Shown: positions 39,328 through 46,042 of the stretch, piece by piece
How positions within the stretch are numbered: the first letter of the stretch is position 1
Layout of the letters: each line of letters starts with the position of its first letter
Virus record (IMG/VR): IMGVR_UViG_3300042876_000659
Coordinates: 1-59,977 of that record
Strand: one strand, 5' to 3'
DNA length: 59,977 bases
DNA from: a virus
Notes under the pieces: generated by a model
Databases searched by the model: none
What the model was told of the DNA's origin: nothing
The model's input: the letters and a program-made list of their open reading frames with translations, nothing else
Made by a program: the position numbers and the translations under genes

Positions 39328-40569
39328 ATGCAAAGTAGAAACGTTCGTTCAAGGCTTGACGAAATTAAGTCTGAGGTAAAAGATAAGCTCGCTCGACCAA
39401 CGCTGGTTGACGAACTGACGAAGCAAAACGAACAACAAAACGAGAAGAAGATGGGTTGGGTGGTCAAAGAGATCAAGGACGACCCGGGCGGCGCTTTTCT
39501 GCTCGCAATCAGTATGCTGTTCACGGCAATGCTTGGCGTTTATATGGGACTTACTCCCCACTTGGCACAGGACCCGAACAATCCAGCCGCGCAAGTGATT
39601 GCGTTCGATACTGATTTCGGCCATGTTGTCACGGCGATTATGTACGTGCTGGCGTTTTGGACCGTGACCGAGCTCGCCGTTTTCTATTCCCGGCACAAAT
39701 ACCATGTGCGAGAAGAGGGGAACGGTCATCAACTCTGGACAATGTGGGTAGCGATGGGTTTTGGGGTGATCGGCATCGTTGTGACGGGTGGTGCGGGTGG
39801 TACGGTGGTTGCTTCCACGCTAGGTTTCCTATCAGAATTTAAGTCGGTGCCACCCAGTCTGCAAAAGTATTTAGTTTGGATTATCCCCTCCCTGTTCGGG
39901 CTCTATTTTGTGTTGCATACAGTCTACCGGCTATCATCCCAAAAAGCCAAAGCGGAGCGTATCGCACAGCAGACAAAGGATCGGCAGGAACTGGAGCACC
40001 GGATGATTTTGGAGCAGTTGGAAATGGACGGCGAAGAAGAGATCATGGTAGAGGAGATTGAACGGTATAAGGAATTGATTCGCCTCGGCAAACTGACCCG
40101 CGGCCAGGCGCGCGCGGCCATGCGGGCCGGGAAGTCCATCCCTGAACTGGAAAAGGAAATGAATAAGGACCTGGATGATAGCGGCGGGATCGGTGATACA
40201 AAGCCAAGCCCTATTCTCATGAAACCACCAAAGGCACTTAGCCAGCCTTCTGCTCACAAGATTTATACCACCGACGATCTTTGCAGGCTCTGGGCAAAGA
40301 GCCGTGAACAGGTTTACGACATACTAGCAACCTACAACAACGCGAACCACTTTTATTCATACAGCGAAGCCCGAGGTGGCTGGTTACCCGAGGATATGAC
40401 TCGGGAGAATTTTGGCGATATTTACCATGAGTTGATGGTGCAATTTGCGAAGCAACAGAATGATTGGAATGAAGTTAATCGCAGACTTGAAGAAGTAAAG
40501 CAGGACTTGCTCCGGGCGCAGGACATGCTTGAGCCGAAAGACCGGAACAACGGCCAAAACCCTCATTAG
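39328..40569 (+). CDS. Large membrane protein with C-terminal cytoplasmic domain
   Basis: A 413-aa protein behind TTGGAGATTTCAAG. Charged N-terminal helix (1-45), then four hydrophobic segments: AFLLAISMLFTAMLGVYMGL, HVVTAIMYVLAFWTVTELAVF, LWTMWVAMGFGVIGIVVTGG and YLVWIIPSLFGLYFVLHTVY. From 210 on is a cytoplasmic coiled coil (ERIAQQTKDRQELEHRMILEQLEM) and a possible helix-turn-helix (IYTTDDLCRLWAKSREQVYDILATYN). It ends just before the repeat cluster. Could sense membrane state and signal to DNA. A second frame continues after its end (see findings). Confidence 0.65.
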   Translation: MQSRNVRSRLDEIKSEVKDKLARPTLVDELTKQNEQQNEKKMGWVVKEIKDDPGGAFLLAISMLFTAMLGVYMGLTPHLAQDPNNPAAQVIAFDTDFGHVVTAIMYVLAFWTVTELAVFYSRHKYHVREEGNGHQLWTMWVAMGFGVIGIVVTGGAGGTVVASTLGFLSEFKSVPPSLQKYLVWIIPSLFGLYFVLHTVYRLSSQKAKAERIAQQTKDRQELEHRMILEQLEMDGEEEIMVEEIERYKELIRLGKLTRGQARAAMRAGKSIPELEKEMNKDLDDSGGIGDTKPSPILMKPPKALSQPSAHKIYTTDDLCRLWAKSREQVYDILATYNNANHFYSYSEARGGWLPEDMTRENFGDIYHELMVQFAKQQNDWNEVNRRLEEVKQDLLRAQDMLEPKDRNNGQNPH

Positions 40570-41051
40570 CCGTCCCGCCAGAGGAAAAGGCGGAGGCGGC
40601 AGAGGTCCCCCCGATTGTTGAGACTGCCACTAGGGACAACCTAGTGGCAGCCACTAGCCCAGACGATGAAGCCATCATTTTAGCGGCGTTGAATAAACCT
40701 AGTGGCAGTCAGGTCAAGTTTAGAAAACGATGGATTGAGTTCGATTGTCAGAAAGGTGTGCATCATGGAAAATACGCAACCTACGAAAACGGAAAGCGGA
40801 CCCGAGTTGAAGGCGGATACCTCGGACGGTTCGACAAAGTCAAAGCTAGTGGCAGCTATGGAGAAAGACGGGTTTACGAGTTCGCAGCTAAGCACGGCTG
40901 CCACTATGTCGAACGATTCCAAGAAGATCTGGACGAGTGCGGAATTGGCGGAATTAGGGTCGAAGGCTGGCCTAGTGGCAGGAGCCCTGGCGGACTTTCA
41001 GACGGCGAAGGGCCTAGTGGTAGTGAACAACGTTCCCTACACTCTGGCTAG
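40533..41051 (+). other. Open frame overlapping the repeat cluster, uncertain
   Basis: From 40533 this frame lies -1 relative to the membrane-protein gene and reads VPPEEKAEAAEVPPIVETAT, DNLVAATSPDDEAIILAALNKP and FRKRWIEFD. The first 80 codons look protein-like; after about 40770 the frame becomes rich in R, G, H and C and overlaps the better gene at 40765. No ATG start in the early part (GTG 40644 only). It may be a lost extension of the previous gene or a frameshift product. Confidence 0.3.
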
Positions 41052-41169
41052 TGGCAGGAAGCTAGTGGCAGTGAAATTGTTCCTGATCGTGGAAGATTAC
41101 AACCTAGTGGCAGAGCAAACCGCCGACGGACTGGACTTTCACCTAGTGGCAGAAGGGAATCAAACATGA
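40765..41169 (+). CDS. Small acidic protein carrying repeat-encoded LVA motifs
   Basis: A 134-aa protein behind AAAGGTGTGCATC. Polar start (MENTQPTKTESGPELKADTS) then alternating helical parts with LVA at several places (KLVAAMEK, GLVAGAL, KLVAVKL, NLVAEQT, HLVAEGN), each LVA written by one 11-bp repeat. One copy is read as ASG instead, so the repeat is not conserved for its amino acids. Function unknown. ATGA overlap with the next gene. Confidence 0.6.
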   Translation: MENTQPTKTESGPELKADTSDGSTKSKLVAAMEKDGFTSSQLSTAATMSNDSKKIWTSAELAELGSKAGLVAGALADFQTAKGLVVVNNVPYTLASGRKLVAVKLFLIVEDYNLVAEQTADGLDFHLVAEGNQT

Positions 41170-41360
41170 ACCGCTTTGCTTTTCGTGGTTTGGTTTTAGG
41201 ACTGATTGCGGCGCTCTTGGTCTACTTGATGGAGCGTACAACATCCAATCCGTCGTGGTTACTGATCGTAAGTTTTCCAATTGCCTGGACAATTGCTGGT
41301 CAACTGTTTTGGAGTTGGGATATTGGCGGCTATCGGTCTGAAAGAGAACGGCGCAAATGA
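41166..41360 (+). CDS. Two-span membrane protein
   Basis: A 64-aa protein with two hydrophobic segments (FRGLVLGLIAALLVYLM and WLLIVSFPIAWTIAGQLFW) and a basic tail (YRSERERRK). Starts by ATGA overlap and ends by ATGA overlap with the lipoprotein gene. No repeats in it, unlike its neighbours. Function unknown; accessory membrane gene. Confidence 0.65.
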   Translation: MNRFAFRGLVLGLIAALLVYLMERTTSNPSWLLIVSFPIAWTIAGQLFWSWDIGGYRSERERRK

Positions 41361-41704
41361 AGCGCCTAGTGGTAGCCCTGTTTTGCCTAGTGGCAGTCTC
41401 GCTGGCGTGCGTTGTACCGGTCGGTGGAAGAGCTCCAACACTCGCTCCGACAAGTACGCTGACTGCCACTAGGTTGCAACCATCAGCCACTAGCCTAGTG
41501 GCAGTCACCATCTCCCAGGCAGTTGTCAAGGTTCGAGAGTCGGCAGGTGGTGAGGAGACGGGAAAGTATGTTCGCAGTGGCGAACGGGTCCAGATCGTGA
41601 AATGTCAGGGCGACTGGTGCCAGATCAAACGGCCTAGTGGCTGGGTGTTCCGCGGTTGTATTACTGAACTGGCAGATGGCCTACTCTGTCAGGCGAAACC
41701 ATAA
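41357..41704 (+). CDS. SH3-domain lipoprotein-like protein
   Basis: A 115-aa protein with an N-terminal signal (MKRLVVALFCLVAVSLACVV), probably a lipoprotein signal with Cys 18, then a threonine-rich linker (APTSTLTATRLQPSATS) and a bacterial SH3 domain (VKVRESAGGEETGKYVRSGERVQIVKCQGDWCQIKRPSGWVF). Five repeat copies lie in the gene, two of them building the signal peptide (RLVVAL, CLVAVSL). An extracytoplasmic peptidoglycan or surface binder; possibly a superinfection block or host-modifying factor. Confidence 0.75.
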   Translation: MKRLVVALFCLVAVSLACVVPVGGRAPTLAPTSTLTATRLQPSATSLVAVTISQAVVKVRESAGGEETGKYVRSGERVQIVKCQGDWCQIKRPSGWVFRGCITELADGLLCQAKP

Positions 41705-41717
41705 AAAGGACTTTGAA

Positions 41718-41936
41718 ATGAGACCTTCGAAACTTAGATATGTTTATGCGAGAAACGCTCTTGTGTTGGCCGCACTTGGCCTTCTTGCGTTTTCTGCTGG
41801 CGTTTTGTGCCTGCCATTCAAAAGTTATTGGACTGCCTTGTTCTTCTTCGCGGCATCCCTGCTTTTTTATCGGCTTGCAAAGAATACCTTGAACAAGCTC
41901 CGAGTTACAGAAGTTTTACGCAAGTTAGGAAAATGA
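41718..41936 (+). CDS. Two-span membrane protein
   Basis: A 72-aa protein from ATG 41718 behind AAAAAGGAC. Two long hydrophobic stretches (NALVLAALGLLAFSAGVLCL and YWTALFFFAASLLFYRLA) with a short basic tail (KNTLNKLRVTEVLRKLGK). It is directly followed by the remnant MNDLWLFV reading at 41934. Unknown function; fits the small membrane-protein cluster. Confidence 0.65.
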   Translation: MRPSKLRYVYARNALVLAALGLLAFSAGVLCLPFKSYWTALFFFAASLLFYRLAKNTLNKLRVTEVLRKLGK

Positions 41937-41960
41937 ACGATCTGTGGCTATTCGTCTGAC
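41934..41960 (+). pseudogene. Remnant of a duplicated gene start (MNDLWLFV)
   Basis: ATGAACGATCTGTGGCTATT... reads MNDLWLFV and stops. The same eight residues start the gene at 42178 (MNDLWLFVEHGNN), with DNA identity of 21 in 24 bases. The gene at 41981-42181 sits between the two, so this looks like the scar of an insertion that copied the start of the target gene. Confidence 0.7.
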
Positions 41961-41980
41961 AATGATAAAAGAAGGAAATT

Positions 41981-42181
41981 ATGAAAACTGTAGATGGAGT
42001 TGAAGTAAAAGAAGGAATGAAAGTCTACGACCTCGGAGTCGAAAAGTCCGCTGAAGACCAGAAGGCTAGTGGCTTGCCCACTGTTTCCAAAATCAAGGGC
42101 AGCATCGTAACTCTCAGCAACGGCAAGCGCGTGTTCTGGAAGGGTGTTGGTTACAGCATAGGACTGGCATCCGACAAATGA
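41981..42181 (+). CDS. Small hypothetical protein, probably inserted gene
   Basis: A 66-aa protein behind AGAAGGAAATT. KTVDGVEVKEGMKVYDLG and GSIVTLSNGKRVFWKG suggest a small beta-barrel, SH3-like fold. It contains the last repeat copy (42065). Its end overlaps the next gene by ATGA. Position between the remnant and the intact copy of MNDLWLFV suggests recent insertion. Confidence 0.62.
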   Translation: MKTVDGVEVKEGMKVYDLGVEKSAEDQKASGLPTVSKIKGSIVTLSNGKRVFWKGVGYSIGLASDK

Positions 42182-42399
42182 ACGACCTATGGCTGTTCGT
42201 GGAGCATGGCAATAACAAGACCTGGACGCGCGCAGACGTTCCTCATGGTGTTGCCACGGTCCGAGATCTGATCGGCTACCTGCAGCATGGTGGGCGAGTG
42301 GACTCTCCCTGGATGGTTCTGCCGGACCGGCCACGCTTTACCCCGCGCGCGGTCGGCATGACCATCATCGCCACGCTACATGAAACGGAGAGCAAATGA
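42178..42399 (+). CDS. Small hypothetical protein
   Basis: A 73-aa protein with a beta-type start MNDLWLFVEHGNNKTWTRADVP, then a helix (VATVRDLIGYLQHGG) and PWMVLPDRPRFTPRAVGMTI. Starts in an ATGA overlap and ends in one. Its start sequence recurs as the remnant at 41934. Function unknown. Confidence 0.6.
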   Translation: MNDLWLFVEHGNNKTWTRADVPHGVATVRDLIGYLQHGGRVDSPWMVLPDRPRFTPRAVGMTIIATLHETESK

Positions 42400-42692
42400 T
42401 CATCCATGACAACGTCAAGTTCGAAGACATCACGGTCCAGCTGCCCGATCTCAACGTCCGTTTCCGTGGAAACGAGATCCACTTGAGCCTGACCCAGCTG
42501 CGGCTGCTCATGATCTTCCTGTCCGACCCGTATGGCCGCTTTACCAGTGAGGAGCTCATTCGCCGAATGGGGTTCTTCAGCAAGCCGCACCTGAATATCT
42601 ACATCACACATCTCAGGAAACACTTTGATCAACGATATATCTTTGCTGTGCGAGGCTATGGCTATGCCTTCGCACTGGAAAGGGGAGAATGA
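42396..42692 (+). CDS. Orphan OmpR/PhoB-type winged-helix DNA-binding protein
   Basis: A 98-aa protein that is only the effector domain of the OmpR/PhoB family: LPDLNVRFRGNEIHLSLTQLRLLMIFLSDPYGRFTSEELIRRMGFF, recognition helix near HLNIYITHLRKHFDQRYIFAVRGYGY. No receiver domain, no phospho-acceptor. Palindrome copy 12 is inside its first strand (VRFRGNE). It likely binds direct repeats and controls the helicase gene it overlaps (ATGA) or a phage promoter. Confidence 0.82.
   Translation: MIIHDNVKFEDITVQLPDLNVRFRGNEIHLSLTQLRLLMIFLSDPYGRFTSEELIRRMGFFSKPHLNIYITHLRKHFDQRYIFAVRGYGYAFALERGE
42460..42473. repeat. Dispersed parS/NBS-like palindrome, copy 12
   Basis: GTTTCCGTGGAAAC, perfect arms, read as RFRGN. 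Confidence 0.9.
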
Positions 42693-45598
42693 TGGACTGG
42701 AAAATGGACCTAAAGGAAGCCCAGCGCGCGATGAGCACTATCGGCGCCACGATCGCAGAGCTGGAGAAATTCCAGAACGAAGCGACAGCCGAGATTGCAA
42801 AGTATCTGCGCATGGACTCTGGGATTGAATTGGATCTCGATGCCATCCGCGCGACCCTGACCCGGCCGTATACACTCCTGCTGATCAATGAGCATGAAGC
42901 CTGGCTGATCCACTGGCGCGGGGTCAAGATGCCGATCTTTGGCTGGGTCGTTGCCCAGGAGCCGGCCTTCATCAAAGCGAAGGTCACGCGCTCGATAGAT
43001 CTGCTCACACCCTTGCCTGGCTGGATGAAGCAGGAGCTGGGCTGGAAGCCGCCCGAGCACAAAGCCGTGATCGATGGCACGCGCACCAGCTTGCAGCTCA
43101 CGGAAGGAGACAGTGCCAGCTTCAAACGCAAGTATGGCAAGTTCCTGGGCGGCTCAAACCAGGATGGAACCATGAAGATCAAAGGCGGCGATGCGTGGAT
43201 CCGATTGGTCGCTGCGCTGGTCCGGGATGGGATCTTACCGTACGCGCCGAAGCCGGTGGATCCGGAGAACTGGAGCAATAAAACTTTCTTCGATGTCCCC
43301 GAACTGCTGCAGAAGATCATCGAGAAAAAAGAGAAGGAAGCGCACGCCAATTACATTACCCGCGCGGTCAATGAATTTCAGGAGAAGGGCGCAGTCCTGA
43401 TCAACTATCCACCAGGCTCTGGCAAGACCCTGACCACCTGTCTTATCCTGAACTACTTCAAGGGCCGCGTGCTGCTCCTCGCCGATACCACCATGCTGAT
43501 CGATCAATGGCGGGATCGGTTGAAGCTGTTCTGTCCGAATGCAAACGTCACGGTCTCCACCTACCAGGGCGCGGGCAAATTCTTGAATGAAGAATGGGAT
43601 CTGATCACGTTTGACGAGTGTTTCCCGGCCGGCACATTGATCGATGGCCGTCCCATCGAATCGCTCAGCGCTGGCGATACAATTACAGCATTTGATGAAC
43701 AATTGTTCTATTTTCGGAAGGCACGTATCGTGCGAGTGTTCAAGCGTGTGGCTCCTCGATCCGTTTTACGGATTGGGGTAGGTGATCGTCATATCGTCTG
43801 CACTCTTAATCACCCGATCTTCACGAGGCGCGGATGGATCAAGGCGCAGGACCTGACCACCGAAGATTCGGTCCTTATCTATCAGGAGCATTCCTATGGG
43901 CAAAGCAAAGTGCAAACCGACACAACTGATCTGCAGCTGGTGCCAAGAATCGTTCATTACAACGGACAAGAACAAAGTCGATTACTGGAAAGAAGCGGGA
44001 AAGGCTTATTGCTCGCCGGAGCATTCAAACACTGCGCGCAGCCAAGCTCTCTCGATCGCAACATCCAACATGAGCACCGAACAACGCAAGTCGATTTCAG
44101 TGCACATGAAGCGGAACAATCCTATGTTCAAGAAGAGCATCCGCGACAAGATGTCCGCCACGTTGAAAGCTATGGGCTGGGGTCCGCAGATCCAGGGCGG
44201 CAATGGCCGGGGTTTGACCGAGCCGCAGAGGCGACTGGCAGAGGCACTGGGATGGCCAACGGAATATCCGATCCGAGCCAAGGATGCGGGGCCTCAATAT
44301 CCAATTTACTACAAAGTGGATATTGCGAATCCAGAACTGATGATCGCCATCGAAGTGGATGGTCCTTCCCATGTAGCTCGGGAACGACAGCAGCAGGACC
44401 GCAAGAAGGAGCAATTTCTCAGTGGGCGAGGGTGGACTGTATTGAGGTTCAAGAATCGGGAAGTAATGAACGATCTGGATCGCTGTGTCCAGATGGTTAT
44501 GTCTACAATCTCGAAGTAGAGCACTTCCACACCTATGTGGCCAACGGAGTCGTTGTGCATAACTGTCAGCGACTGCCGGCCAACACTTTCTCAAAGCTCG
44601 CTTTCGCAAAAACAAAATACCGGCTTTCTCTCTCTGGAACTGCCTGGCGCGAAGACGACCGCCAGCACCTGATCGTCGCTTTAAGTGGATTCCCTGTGGC
44701 CATCCGCTGGTCCGAGATGATCGCGAGTGGTGTCCTTCGAAGACCACGCATCGTGGTGGCCACAGTGGCCAATGAGGCTGCCAAGACCGCCTATGTCAAG
44801 AGCCTGGTAGCCAAACGGAAAGGCCGCGCGCTGATCTTTTGCGACTGGCTGAAGCAGGGCCAGGAGCTGGCGGACGCGCTCGACGTGCCGTTCATCCATG
44901 GCGATTCGGGAAAGAACAAACTGCAGCTGATCGAGGAGAGTGATGTGTGCGTGGTCTCCAGGATCGGCGATCGTGGGATCTCGCTCCCAGATCTGCGGTT
45001 GGTGATCGAGGTGGCCGGGGCCGGGTCTGCGCGCGAACAGTTCGCTCAGCGGGTAGGTCGGCTGCTCCACGGCGAGTTCGAAGGGACGTTCATCACGGTC
45101 TTCACGCCCGAGGAAGCCGCCAAATATCGCGGGCGTGTGTTCGGGGTCGAGGCAGAGCTGGCCGGCAGTGTGGATATCGAGTTCATCACCGTGGGCAACG
45201 TTTCCACGGAAACGGTCAAGGTGCCCAGCCGAAAAGCGCGTGTAGTCATTCAGCCCCGCGCGGCAGCCATCCCCAGCTCTGAGCCAACTGATGAGATCTC
45301 CCAAGTCCTGGCGCTGCCGGCAGTGGCTGCCAAGATCAGCCAGGCTGAAAAGCAGGTGGGCGCGCGCACGGCACCCTATATCCGGCGGGTGCTCCGCTAC
45401 TGTTGGACTGCCTCGCTCAGCGCGCGGGAGATCGCCGAAGGCCTGGGCATCGTCGATGAGGCGACCAGGTCCCGCATAAGCTCGGCGTGCAAGGCAGCCG
45501 AGAAGATTGGCCTGATGGTAGCGGACACGGAAGGCCGCTACCAGGTCAACCAGGCTGAGTTGAGCCGGTTGAAAGTCTTGAGTAATTTACGGAAGTAA
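42689..45598 (+). CDS. SF2 helicase interrupted in motif II by an intein
   Basis: A 969-aa precursor; after splicing about 654 aa. N-terminal unknown domain (1-220), then motif I PGSGKT at 242-247, motif Ia region LLADTTMLIDQWRDRL, and DLITFDE at 304-310. There the intein (311-625) follows; the C-extein resumes with CQRLPANTF, so splicing builds motif II as DECQ. Motif III is LSLSGTAW; motif VI is REQFAQRVGRLLHG. SF2 helicases of this type work in phage replication or recombination. Unspliced protein cannot hydrolyse ATP normally. A palindrome copy (45200, VSTET) separates helicase core from the C-terminal domain. Confidence 0.88.
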   Translation: MMDWKMDLKEAQRAMSTIGATIAELEKFQNEATAEIAKYLRMDSGIELDLDAIRATLTRPYTLLLINEHEAWLIHWRGVKMPIFGWVVAQEPAFIKAKVTRSIDLLTPLPGWMKQELGWKPPEHKAVIDGTRTSLQLTEGDSASFKRKYGKFLGGSNQDGTMKIKGGDAWIRLVAALVRDGILPYAPKPVDPENWSNKTFFDVPELLQKIIEKKEKEAHANYITRAVNEFQEKGAVLINYPPGSGKTLTTCLILNYFKGRVLLLADTTMLIDQWRDRLKLFCPNANVTVSTYQGAGKFLNEEWDLITFDECFPAGTLIDGRPIESLSAGDTITAFDEQLFYFRKARIVRVFKRVAPRSVLRIGVGDRHIVCTLNHPIFTRRGWIKAQDLTTEDSVLIYQEHSYGQSKVQTDTTDLQLVPRIVHYNGQEQSRLLERSGKGLLLAGAFKHCAQPSSLDRNIQHEHRTTQVDFSAHEAEQSYVQEEHPRQDVRHVESYGLGSADPGRQWPGFDRAAEATGRGTGMANGISDPSQGCGASISNLLQSGYCESRTDDRHRSGWSFPCSSGTTAAGPQEGAISQWARVDCIEVQESGSNERSGSLCPDGYVYNLEVEHFHTYVANGVVVHNCQRLPANTFSKLAFAKTKYRLSLSGTAWREDDRQHLIVALSGFPVAIRWSEMIASGVLRRPRIVVATVANEAAKTAYVKSLVAKRKGRALIFCDWLKQGQELADALDVPFIHGDSGKNKLQLIEESDVCVVSRIGDRGISLPDLRLVIEVAGAGSAREQFAQRVGRLLHGEFEGTFITVFTPEEAAKYRGRVFGVEAELAGSVDIEFITVGNVSTETVKVPSRKARVVIQPRAAAIPSSEPTDEISQVLALPAVAAKISQAEKQVGARTAPYIRRVLRYCWTASLSAREIAEGLGIVDEATRSRISSACKAAEKIGLMVADTEGRYQVNQAELSRLKVLSNLRK
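43619..44563 (+). other. Intein coding segment (315 aa)
   Basis: Begins with Cys 311: CFPAGTLIDG (block A), GDRHIVCTLNHPIFTRRGW (block B, T-x-x-H), and closes with YNLEVEHFHTYVANGVVVHN (blocks F and G, ending H-N) before Cys+1. The 200 codons between are not a normal intein endonuclease in this frame: they are rich in S, G, Q, R and H without motifs, because the DNA there codes the nuclease in another frame. Confidence 0.93.
43896..44519 (+). CDS. Out-of-frame homing endonuclease-like gene inside the intein
   Basis: A 207-aa protein in the +1 frame relative to the intein, starting at ATG 43896 behind CAGGAGCATTCCT, a good ribosome site. N-terminal zinc-type part (LICSWCQES, then YCSPEHSNTARSQAL), basic middle with KRNNPMFKKS, and a Vsr/PD-(D/E)XK-like nuclease core: YYKVDIANPELMIAIEVDGPSHV, DRKKEQFLSGRGWTVLRFKNREV. 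The core is like the EDxHD/Vsr-type homing nucleases seen with split inteins and introns. It stops exactly where intein block F begins. It should cut an intein-free helicase gene at motif II. Confidence 0.87.
   Translation: MGKAKCKPTQLICSWCQESFITTDKNKVDYWKEAGKAYCSPEHSNTARSQALSIATSNMSTEQRKSISVHMKRNNPMFKKSIRDKMSATLKAMGWGPQIQGGNGRGLTEPQRRLAEALGWPTEYPIRAKDAGPQYPIYYKVDIANPELMIAIEVDGPSHVARERQQQDRKKEQFLSGRGWTVLRFKNREVMNDLDRCVQMVMSTISK
45200..45213. repeat. Dispersed parS/NBS-like palindrome, copy 13
   Basis: GTTTCCACGGAAAC, perfect arms, read as VSTET between helicase core and C-terminal domain. Confidence 0.92.
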
Positions 45599-45600
45599 GT

Positions 45601-45813
45601 ATGCACGAAGAACTGATCAAGGAATTAGATGTCGCTGAGCGAAAAGCATGGGACGCTTTATCTCGATATAAATTCCAGATGTTTGGCTATTGGGCTGCGA
45701 TCTGGGTGCATCTCAATCGCATTGCCAAAGCGAAAAGACCGAATCCATGGATTGAACTTGTAAAACATGCCCGAAAGGAGATAACCAGCGATGTTTCACC
45801 CGTTTCCAAATGA
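45601..45813 (+). CDS. Small hypothetical protein
   Basis: A 70-aa helical protein (LIKELDVAERKAWDALSRYKFQMFGYWAAIWVHLNRIAKA), basic at the end. Starts 2 nt after the helicase stop without a strong ribosome site, so it is likely translated by coupling. Ends VSPVSK, with only a half palindrome (CCGTTTCCAAATG) at 45800. Function unknown. Confidence 0.6.
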   Translation: MHEELIKELDVAERKAWDALSRYKFQMFGYWAAIWVHLNRIAKAKRPNPWIELVKHARKEITSDVSPVSK

Positions 45814-46042
45814 TCGAGAGAGTGTGATCGAGCGCGTACAACAGTACGTCAAGTTGGAGCCGTTATTCCTGGATACCGAGACCACCGGCCTCAGCGCGCA
45901 TGCCGATGCCGAGATGACCCGTCAGATCGTGCTGCACATGGCCAGCCAGAAAATGGGGGGGGGTAGAGGAGATAAACACATGAATCTTCTCACAGGCACT
46001 CAGCTCAGTTTTCTTGATCAGGAGAGCAGTGATGGAAGCTAA
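45791..46042 (+). pseudogene. DnaQ-like exonuclease fragment with poly-G run
   Basis: Reads 83 residues. Residues 23-33 give LEPLFLDTETTGLSAHAD, the ExoI motif (D-x-E-T-T-G) of DnaQ/RNase T exonucleases, but ExoII and ExoIII are absent. After HMASQKM comes a run of nine G (45955-45963), then an in-frame MNLLTGTQLSFLDQES tail that has its own ribosome site (GGAGATAAACAC) at 45980. The frame depends on the G count: eight or ten G would stop soon. A broken exonuclease or a phase-variable gene. Confidence 0.55.

Larger units (their letters stand above)
40624..42075. repeat. Cluster of 18 copies of CCTAGTGGCAG
   Basis: Copies begin at 40640, 40698, 40845, 40971, 41013, 41047, 41061, 41103, 41142, 41365, 41386, 41494, 41633 and 42065 (plus), and lie at 40624, 40650, 41463 and 41484 (minus). 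Core TAGTGGC is constant; flanks vary (C or G first, CAG or TAG last). Two head-to-head pairs form 17-bp perfect palindromes, CTAGTGGC-A-GCCACTAG at 40641 and GCCACTAG-C-CTAGTGGC at 41486. The copies run through several small genes and are read as LVA, ASG, PSG or ATR, i.e. in different frames. Confidence 0.93.

Noticed and set aside
40624-42075. CRISPR array
   Set aside because: Repeat units are only 11 bp, on both strands, with irregular 14-430 bp spacing and inside coding genes; no cas genes.
42083-42090. TGTTTCCA in the 66-aa gene as a palindrome copy
   Set aside because: No right arm; single half-site is expected by chance.
44097-44747. Leftward 216-codon frame opposite the intein nuclease
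   Set aside because: Shadow of two overlapping forward frames; no support.
45800-45812. CCGTTTCCAAATG after the helicase gene as another palindrome copy
   Set aside because: Only the left half matches; the right arm is absent.
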